DNA of 48,054 nt from Paenibacillus sp. VTT E-133291. Its GTDB lineage: Bacteria > Bacillota > Bacilli > Paenibacillales > Paenibacillaceae. A program made the position numbers and the translations under genes. The notes beneath the pieces are model-generated. The model was given only the letters and a program-made list of their open reading frames with translations. It had not been told where the DNA came from and did not search any database. Positions 42,287 to 48,054 of this stretch are shown in pieces (position 1 is the first letter of the stretch; every line of letters begins with the position of its first letter). The stretch lies in assembly GCF_002264395.1 (NCBI RefSeq), contig NZ_NFVA01000054.1, forward strand, positions 1-48,054, in the 5' to 3' direction.

Positions 42287-42907
42287 TTTCAGTACCTCCA
42301 GAGTAGGTATAATTAATTATAAATGTATCAGTATACACTCAACTATGATTGTTCCATGCACCAAAGGTCTAACACATAATCGACTTAGCATTAGACTTCC
42401 ACAAAACGCGCCTGGCAGGGTGACCGGTCGTTGTTACCCCGCGTTTGAAATCAGCAAAGCATCCTGGAGTCCACGAACGATTCAAAGGGAGCGTTCGCCA
42501 TTTCTACTTCCATACTACCTCCGGTTGATTACTGGTTCTCGCCATCGACATCAGACTAATAATTTATTTTGCTAGTCTAGCGCTTTATTGGTCACAGACG
42601 AGTGTACAATCTACTTTATTGTAATTATTTGTGTACACAAACACAAGCCATAGTACATAAATATATTGATTCTAGTAACTTCTAAAAGCGCTTCCATCTA
42701 AACCAATTCGAATAGAGCACAAATCAAAATTTACAGTGATGTGTTAAAAGCGGTCCGATCTCAATACCATCATTAGCTCAAATACAGGTATAAAAAAATT
42801 ACTAAAGTTCTATAATAATTCTGAATCTAGCTTTCTTGCCATTACGTAAGTATTGCTGTATTAAAAAGTGTGTTTGTAAGTTAATGAGATAATTAGGAGG
42901 TTTCATA
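42287..42907. other. Gene-free region with GC-rich hairpins
   Basis: 620 bases without a credible gene. A two-part hairpin lies at 42404-42446: outer AAACGCG / CGCGTTT and inner GGGTGAC / GTTACCC. A second inverted repeat CGAACG / CGTTCG lies at 42474-42497. Both are in a patch of higher GC than the surroundings. It could be an origin of transfer or a remnant of inserted DNA. The rest up to 42890 is AT-rich. AGGAGG at 42896 belongs to the next gene. Confidence 0.5.
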
Positions 42908-44131
42908 ATGACATTAATTGCAGCAATAAAAAATGAAAATCAAGGTTGCATTATTAGTGACTTTCGGATGACTAATGAAGTAACTCACGTTCAACAAGAT
43001 GTAGGGCTCAAATATATTGGATTTGATGACCGATTGATGATTTACATGGCAGGGAAGCCATCGTTTCTCTTGCCGAAGCTTGAAGAGATTCTCCCTTCTA
43101 TAAAGGATCAATTAAATTTTGAGAATGTGGACCAAGCTGACAGCCCACTCAAATTTGTTTTAGAAACTATCATGGCTGACCTGGAAAGTGATTGTGAGTC
43201 TTCTATTATTGGAGTGTTTTTAAACAAATCCACTAATGAATTTAAAATGTTTCGTATGGATTTGCAATTTAGAGGGAATGGTTGGGAAATCGGAATTCTC
43301 CCAGATCAAGACTTCACTTGGGAAGTCATTGGGACAGGAGGAATACTCATGGATCGTGATTTTTTCCCATCATGGCGTCCATTTTCTCTGCATGAAGTAT
43401 TCTGCAAGGGGATTAGACCTAAAGTTAATGCGAATGAAACTTACAGTATAAGTATAGAAACGGTGGCTGACTCTATTGAACAGTCGATTAGAATGAGACT
43501 TTTGAGTTTAGGCCCAAGTGTTTTTAAGAAGCTAGGTATCAGCCCAGTAATGAATATTAGCATTATTGAAGGAAGCCATCTAAGAGTAAGAGGAGCAGAG
43601 TATGAAGTTACAACCTTCTCTCCTGATAGGGAAGTGGAAATAACTAAGTATGCTATACAAAAAGCTCCGGGTGATAGTGCAAAATTAGTAGATCAAAACA
43701 ACAAAGAAATAAGAGCTCACCAAACAAATAGCGATTTCCCAGGTACTACAACGGTACCTATTATTTTTGATCCGCTTGGAGTAGAAGGTGATGATAACAC
43801 TCACCCAGATTATACATTGAGGCAGGAAATAAATCCTCTACAGGGAGGAGCCATGGAAGTTGTAAGATATATAAGAAAGAAAATACTCCGAGAGTGGTCA
43901 GGTGAGTCTTTCGAGATAAGACATGATATAAAAAGTCAAACGGAATTGATTGATAATATGGTGAACTCTATCCCTGAAAAGTTTCTATTTGTTAATCCGT
44001 TCGATTTTAATGAGGACGAAGATTTATACTGGGAGCGGGTAGATTTATTTGATCAGCAGTGGATTGAGCAAAGATATGGAAAACAAAGTCCTTTTAAACT
44101 TCAAACCGAAGAACAGGACCTTGTAGAATAA
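42908..44131 (+). CDS. Proteasome-like Ntn-hydrolase, plasmid-borne
   Basis: A 407-aa protein starting MTLIAAIKNENQGCIISDFR. In proteasome-type proteases a Thr becomes residue 1 after Met removal; here Thr2 is in place, Asp18 (Asp17 of the mature form) follows in IISDFRMT, and a Lys near mature position 34 lies in DVGLKYIGFDDRLMIYMAG. The strand and helix pattern up to about residue 210 agrees with a proteasome beta-like fold. The remaining 200 residues are an extra domain (AEYEVTTFSPDREVEI; GAMEVVRYIRKKILREW). AGGAGG precedes the ATG. Substrate and oligomer state are unknown. The fold call is inference from motifs. Confidence 0.6.
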   Translation: MTLIAAIKNENQGCIISDFRMTNEVTHVQQDVGLKYIGFDDRLMIYMAGKPSFLLPKLEEILPSIKDQLNFENVDQADSPLKFVLETIMADLESDCESSIIGVFLNKSTNEFKMFRMDLQFRGNGWEIGILPDQDFTWEVIGTGGILMDRDFFPSWRPFSLHEVFCKGIRPKVNANETYSISIETVADSIEQSIRMRLLSLGPSVFKKLGISPVMNISIIEGSHLRVRGAEYEVTTFSPDREVEITKYAIQKAPGDSAKLVDQNNKEIRAHQTNSDFPGTTTVPIIFDPLGVEGDDNTHPDYTLRQEINPLQGGAMEVVRYIRKKILREWSGESFEIRHDIKSQTELIDNMVNSIPEKFLFVNPFDFNEDEDLYWERVDLFDQQWIEQRYGKQSPFKLQTEEQDLVE

Positions 44132-44229
44132 ATGTACTGGATATATAGGAAAGAGGATAAAGATAAAGAAAGACTGCTCAGAAATTCTCACGCAGCCGCC
44201 GCAGTTTGGTACATTAAGGAATCTAATCA

Positions 44230-44586
44230 GTCTAGCCACTTGCAGATAGTTGCAAATTGAGAAAACGCTGAAAGTGGAAATTCAACAAACTAAGGACAAA
44301 CTCACTGAAACTCTTGTCCTCCAATTGGGTATCTCTCACAAAACGAAGCAACTTCATCTGACTAATATCTTTAATCCCATTTCCCCGGCATAATAAGGGT
44401 TATGATTTTGGATTACTTCATGAAATCCGAACTGTAGCTAACGCTAATGGATACAAGCTATTTATTGTTGATATGGTTCTTTCTTTCTACAAGCGTATGC
44501 TTTCTAAAGGAGCAAAAGCAGCCATAGAAGCCAATGATGTCATATTAATCGATGATGAGACTGAGCTGCTTTCGCATCGATCTTAA
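44230..44586 (+). pseudogene. Broken gene remnant upstream of tubRZ
   Basis: Two frames that are not joined: the first reads LQIEKTLKVEIQQTKDKLTE and HKTKQLHLTNIFNPISPA before a stop near 44393; the second continues GYDFGLLHEIRTVANANGYK, then LFIVDMVLSFYKRMLSKGAK, and stops at 44586, where a terminator follows. No good start exists for either. A frameshift near 44390-44400 in a former gene is likely. The family is not recognised. The region 44132-44229 holds nothing else. Confidence 0.5.
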
Positions 44587-44592
44587 CATTTT

Positions 44593-44624
44593 AGAGTCGT
44601 CCATTCTTGGGACGGCTCTTTTTG
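44593..44624 (+). terminator. Intrinsic terminator after the broken gene
   Basis: AGAGTCGTCC pairs with GGACGGCTCT around a 7-base loop, followed by TTTTGTTTTTT. Confidence 0.8.
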
Positions 44625-44712
44625 TTTTTTCACTATTAGCACTGGTAGAAGTAAGCAAAGTCAAACTACATGTAAAATTTGATCTATATAATTCTTTTTT
44701 AAGAAAACATTA

Positions 44713-44835
44713 GTGCATCATTAATTCAACTATGCTCAACTTAATACATCGAAACAATAAAAACCCTTTATACATAAGGGTTTTTATTGTGCATCATTTA
44801 TTCAATTTAGTATTATTTAATTGAATTAAATCGCC
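44713..44835. promoter_or_regulatory. Candidate tubC centromere/operator region
   Basis: Direct repeats GTGCATCATTAATTCAA (44714) and GTGCATCATTTATTCAA (44789) flank a palindrome CAATAAAAACCCTT / AAGGGTTTTTATTG (44755-44789). Further ATTCAA and CTCAACTTAA words and the palindrome TTTAATTGAATTAAA (44816-44830) follow. In known TubZRC systems tubC iterons lie directly upstream of tubR. That this is tubC is inference from position and repeats. Confidence 0.5.
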
Positions 44836-44849
44836 TTTTATTGTATAAT
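44821..44849 (+). promoter_or_regulatory. Sigma-A-type promoter of tubRZ
   Basis: -35 TTGAAT (44821-44826), 17-base spacer, -10 TATAAT (44844-44849), about 40 bases before the tubR start. The -35 lies within the palindrome TTTAATTGAATTAAA, so a bound TubR-like protein could repress it. Confidence 0.75.
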
Positions 44850-44892
44850 AAAGATAGCGGATTTTTGAATCCTAAGAAGCGAGGGGATAAGT

Positions 44893-45324
44893 TTGTTAAG
44901 TATTTCAGACCTGGAAAATAAATATGCAGGAGAAAATATCCCTATTTTTGAACTTGTAAAAAATCATCTTCATGGTACGGTTTTAGATATTTTCACTCTC
45001 ATAATGGATGCCGACCAAGGAATTTCGAAGACACAAATACAGGAAGAGTTCAAAAGATATACTAGTTCAATTGAACAGACGACTAAATTCCGTTATCCGG
45101 TAAGTATGGGAGTGGCAAAACTGGAGGGAGCGATGATGGTTGAAATACGTAAGGAGGGAACAGCAGATTTGCTGTACTTAACTCCATTTGGGGAGACTGC
45201 AAAGGAAATATTAGGAGACTTGTTTGAAGTTGATCAAAGAATATTACGAGGAAGTAAAATTGCAGCTGCAATCTACCAAGAAGGAATATTAAAGAGAAAC
45301 AATATATCAGGCACTAGAGAATAG
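44893..45324 (+). CDS. tubR: TubR-like winged-helix centromere-binding protein
   Basis: A 143-aa protein with a helix-rich core (HLHGTVLDIFTLIMDADQGI, KTQIQEEFKRYTSSIEQ) and a C-terminal wing-like strand pair (TADLLYLTPFGETAKEILG). It lies twelve bases upstream of the TubZ-like gene, the place of TubR, which binds tubC and couples it to TubZ filaments. Similarity to TubR is too weak for direct recognition; the call rests on size, fold pattern and place. TTG start, six or seven bases after GAGGGG. Confidence 0.65.
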   Translation: MLSISDLENKYAGENIPIFELVKNHLHGTVLDIFTLIMDADQGISKTQIQEEFKRYTSSIEQTTKFRYPVSMGVAKLEGAMMVEIRKEGTADLLYLTPFGETAKEILGDLFEVDQRILRGSKIAAAIYQEGILKRNNISGTRE

Positions 45325-45336
45325 GGAGGAAAAACA

Positions 45337-46680
45337 ATGGAAAACCTAATTACTCGGATTTCTTTATCTCTTGACGGAAAATGGCCCCTTGAGCAATTCG
45401 TGACTACTAAGAATGCTGTTGCTGGAATAAAGTATGGTTTTATTGGTTTAGGACAAGGCGGCTCCAAAATTGTAGATGCTTTTGCTGCAATTAAAAATCC
45501 AGTAACACAAAAATCCATATACCCCTGCATGATAGTAAACTCGAACTTAGGTGATATGGGCCAATTGAAAAACATTCCTCAATCAATGCAGCTTTCGCTT
45601 GAAGGCTACGAACGTGGGGTCGGAAAAGATCCTGAAATAGGCAAGCAAGCGTTTATAGAAAATGGAGCCAGAATATTCGAAGTTATTGCTAAAGTAATGA
45701 AGGATTGTGACATGATCTATGTTGGAGGTTCCATGGGTGGAGGAACTGCAACTGGTTCAATTAATGTTCTTGTAGATGCTATCTCCGATGGTTTACGAAT
45801 AAAAACTGGTGCTATCATTTCTTTGCCACGGCCGGATGCTGTTGAGAGCCTTAATGCGTACAACGCAACTTCGGAACTAGTGAGTAAATTGACTGATTTT
45901 AGAGAAGATCTATCTGGGGAGATTTATCGTGGACTCGAAAATATAGTAATCCTTGATAATGAAAAAATATTTACAGACCACATGAATGACCCAGAAGCAC
46001 CTAAATTAACATGGGATTTTTATAGTAACTACAAAGTTGCGTCAATTATGCATGAGTGGAATGTCCTGACTAGCATGGAAGGCGATATCACGCTGGATGC
46101 TACAGACTTGATGAATCAGATTCTCTGCAAAGGGGGTATTCTAACATTTGCAAAGAAAAAAATTAACATGCTTGAAATAAACACACGAGAAGACCTAATA
46201 AATGAGATAGTAGATACGTACAAGGGACGTAACGTATTGGCTAATGATTTTAGTTACAGTAAAGATCTTCAAAGTTTAGGTTTAGTTATCGTGATACCGA
46301 AAGATCGGAAAGATTTACTTAATCAAGATGCCCTCGGCATAATTAGAAACAGGTTTAATGAAGAAATACCAGATGTAAGTGTTTATACTGGATTAGTTAC
46401 CTCGAGCACAACTCGACAAATCCTTGTTTATACGATCGCAAATATGAGCGGCCTGCCTGCCAGAGCAAAAAACCTTAGAGTTGAAGCAGAGGAACTACTC
46501 CGTAAAAAAGTGGAGAGAGAGCAGCAAGCGAGTGGATTTACTATGGGAGAGCCGCTACTTCAGGGCACATCAGCAGTAAGCGCTCGAAAAATCACTGGTG
46601 CAAATCCATTCGATAAGAAAGATACAAAGGTAGCTAAGAAAAGTGTTGCCTATAATCCATTTAAAGATTCAACTAAATAG
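45337..46680 (+). CDS. tubZ: TubZ-like tubulin/FtsZ-family GTPase for plasmid partition
   Basis: A 447-aa protein. GFIGLGQGGSKIVDAFAA near residue 35 is the nucleotide-binding start. The tubulin signature appears as GGSMGGGTATGS near residues 128-140 (GGGTGxG family). AIISLPRPDAVESLNAYN follows, and a T7-like region contains DATDLMNQILCKGG. The C-terminus has a basic tail (NPFDKKDTKVAKKSVAYNPF) such as TubZ uses to bind TubR. TubZ filaments treadmill and carry plasmid copies apart. GGGAGG precedes the ATG. Length is within the TubZ range. Confidence 0.85.
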   Translation: MENLITRISLSLDGKWPLEQFVTTKNAVAGIKYGFIGLGQGGSKIVDAFAAIKNPVTQKSIYPCMIVNSNLGDMGQLKNIPQSMQLSLEGYERGVGKDPEIGKQAFIENGARIFEVIAKVMKDCDMIYVGGSMGGGTATGSINVLVDAISDGLRIKTGAIISLPRPDAVESLNAYNATSELVSKLTDFREDLSGEIYRGLENIVILDNEKIFTDHMNDPEAPKLTWDFYSNYKVASIMHEWNVLTSMEGDITLDATDLMNQILCKGGILTFAKKKINMLEINTREDLINEIVDTYKGRNVLANDFSYSKDLQSLGLVIVIPKDRKDLLNQDALGIIRNRFNEEIPDVSVYTGLVTSSTTRQILVYTIANMSGLPARAKNLRVEAEELLRKKVEREQQASGFTMGEPLLQGTSAVSARKITGANPFDKKDTKVAKKSVAYNPFKDSTK

Positions 46681-46694
46681 TAATAAGCACTTAA

Positions 46695-46742
46695 TAAAAA
46701 AGTGGGAAACGTCATCACAGTGATACGTTTCCCACTTTTTTA
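46695..46742 (+). terminator. Intrinsic terminator of tubRZ
   Basis: AGTGGGAAACGT pairs with ACGTTTCCCACT around a 12-base loop, followed by TTTTTT and preceded by AAAAAA. Confidence 0.92.
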
Positions 46743-46852
46743 ACTAACACAACAAGAGATTTTGCAACTTCTAGAAAGCCATAAAAAGAATCAGATTATG
46801 TGTGTAACATAATTCGTATAACGGGCTAATTTCATTCAAGAAGGAGATATTT

Positions 46853-47929
46853 ATGGATAGAGCTATAGAATTCTTACTTGTCCTACTAAAGGGGCTTGGA
46901 GTGTCAGTTTTAGTTTCCTTAATGCTTTTATATTTTTTCGTTAAAACCATAAATCGATTCCCTAAAATTCGTACAGCGTTCCGTATACTTCACCGATTAT
47001 CTATAATAAGTTTGTACATTTGCATATATGTTTTTATTCCTTTGTTAGTTATTACTTTAACAAACCTGTTTTTATCTGCGTTTGGAGTAGTATCGATGCC
47101 TTTTGATTTTGCAGAAGAGATTTTACTTCAATCGTGTAAAATTATGGTTATTACTTTAATTTTTATCTTGAGTGTTAATCTCATTATATGTGCAAAAACA
47201 ATTCACTTATTAAAGCTTACTCACCGGATCGAATATGAAAAATATGGTCCGCTTGCTGGATGGGGAAACCAGACTCGTAGGTTCAAAAAGGAAATTAACT
47301 GGATGCCAGTTGTCATAGAACAACTGGAGCCTTTATTGAAAATTTGGCCCGTTCAATCCCCAATACTGAGAATAGTAGCTCCTGCTGCAAATAATGGCCA
47401 AGAAGAATTGGTGCTAGCTGAAGAATTGGCTGCACGCTTGAACTGTAAAATCAGAATGTGGACCAGTGATGGATCTCCAATGGATCATCAGGCACCAGTA
47501 ACAACATCGCAGGTAGAGTTTACATATGAGCAATTAGATGCCTATGCGCTGCCACAAGTAATCACTGACCCTCAAGATATAATTTACGATCCTAAAGGTA
47601 TCCTCTGGTTTTCCTTTGGTAAACTTGAGAATCTTATGCCAGCTCTTAGACTCTTTTACGATTTGCTTTCTCCAAGCGGGTTTATATTGATTGATGCTCA
47701 TGACTACCCTAAAGGTGGTTTTCACTTAAATCGGCTTCGTCTATTATTTGGTCGAAAGATAAGAAACTATTGCGAACCTTCGACTTACCATTACATACAC
47801 CAATGTTTTACGGATGGATCGGCGGCGAGTGAGCTATTCAAACTTGAAATGATAGATGGACTTGAAGGGCCCTACAAAATGGCTATTCTTCGGAAGCGAC
47901 CAGAAGATCAGTCGCAATGGAGCAAGTAG
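46853..47929 (+). CDS. Membrane protein with C-terminal methyltransferase-like domain
   Basis: A 358-aa protein. Three hydrophobic segments fill residues 1-120 (IEFLLVLLKGLGVSVLVSLM; LYICIYVFIPLLVITLTNLF; IMVITLIFILSVNLIICA). A soluble domain follows with a Rossmann-like start LRIVAPAANNGQEELVLAEE near residue 180, a middle strand IIYDPKGILWFSFGKLENLM near 250 and SGFILIDAHDYPKGG near 275. This order resembles a SAM-dependent methyltransferase, though the GxGxG loop is not typical. AAGGAG precedes the ATG. It lies behind the tubRZ terminator and is probably an independent unit. Confidence 0.55.
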   Translation: MDRAIEFLLVLLKGLGVSVLVSLMLLYFFVKTINRFPKIRTAFRILHRLSIISLYICIYVFIPLLVITLTNLFLSAFGVVSMPFDFAEEILLQSCKIMVITLIFILSVNLIICAKTIHLLKLTHRIEYEKYGPLAGWGNQTRRFKKEINWMPVVIEQLEPLLKIWPVQSPILRIVAPAANNGQEELVLAEELAARLNCKIRMWTSDGSPMDHQAPVTTSQVEFTYEQLDAYALPQVITDPQDIIYDPKGILWFSFGKLENLMPALRLFYDLLSPSGFILIDAHDYPKGGFHLNRLRLLFGRKIRNYCEPSTYHYIHQCFTDGSAASELFKLEMIDGLEGPYKMAILRKRPEDQSQWSK

Positions 47930-47956
47930 GATAAATCAAAAATAAAGACAGCTACT

Positions 47957-47990
47957 AAAAAGAGGTACCTGATAAGGTATCTCTTTTTTT
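47957..47990 (+). terminator. Intrinsic terminator after the methyltransferase-like gene
   Basis: AGAGGTACC pairs with GGTATCTCT (one mismatch) around TGATAA, followed by TTTTTTT. Confidence 0.8.
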
Positions 47991-47992
47991 AT

Positions 47993-48054
47993 GAGCGCCC
48001 AGCATGGGCGCTATCTATGGGGTCGAAGTCCCGAATGGCGAAGGCAGTAGTAGC
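47993..48054 (+). mobile_element. Probable 5' end of a group II intron (runs off the window)
   Basis: From 47993 the sequence reads GAGCGCCCAGCATGGGCGCT, a hairpin, then ATCTATGGGGTCGAAGTCCC and GAATGGCGAAGGCAGTAG. This resembles the domain I start of bacterial group II introns. It begins right after the T-run of a terminator, a frequent insertion place for some such introns. The reverse transcriptase part would lie beyond the edge. Confidence 0.5.

Overview
The window looks like part of a large, low-GC plasmid of a Bacillota (Gram-positive) host, most likely Bacillales of the Paenibacillus/Brevibacillus kind. The support is strong AGGAGG ribosome-binding sites, SLH and copper-amine-oxidase-like surface domains, a PrgI/VirB4-type Gram-positive secretion system, a Rep_3-type initiator with iterons, and two plasmid partition systems. 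The genus assignment is inference. No rRNA, tRNA or housekeeping chromosomal genes are seen.

Region A (1-23.7 kb, minus strand) is one long gene train read right to left. It starts with a small XRE regulator, a sigma-region-4-like protein and a NusG-type protein. Next come a thioredoxin-like protein, a small unknown, a DUF457 membrane protein, a MazF-like toxin and a membrane protein. The secretion genes follow: a VirB2-like pilin, a PrgI/VirB3-like protein, a VirB4 N-terminal-like protein, the VirB4 ATPase, a VirB6/TrbL-like channel, a lytic transglycosylase/M23 cell-wall hydrolase and a second pilin-like protein. The train ends with Tad/Flp-like genes (two CpaE-like ATPases, CpaB/SAF, a TadE-like protein, a CpaA-like prepilin peptidase) mixed with three large surface proteins. 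Strong intrinsic terminators sit between many of these genes. With a NusG paralog at the head, this suggests operon-specific antitermination.

Region B (23.9-29.7 kb) is the control and replication centre: a divergent two-domain XRE regulator, a tyrosine recombinase, a Rep_3-type initiator, a large iteron field, a second repeat family, a perfect 23-bp inverted repeat and a KfrA-like coiled-coil protein.

Region C (29.7-38.9 kb) is accessory. It holds a gene that appears to start at CTG, and a broken ATP-dependent DNA ligase gene interrupted by a 1092-bp element that carries its own intact ligase gene. It also has three small genes (WYL-like, winged helix, unknown), a tyrosine recombinase with degraded catalytic motifs, topoisomerase III and unknown proteins.

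Region D (38.9-48 kb) is maintenance: an AT-rich stretch, ParA with an RHH-type partner, signal peptidase I, a proteasome-like Ntn hydrolase, a TubR/TubZ tubulin partition system, and a membrane protein with a methyltransferase-like domain. The right edge holds what looks like the 5' start of a group II intron. No relaxase or coupling protein is visible here; if the plasmid is conjugative they lie outside.
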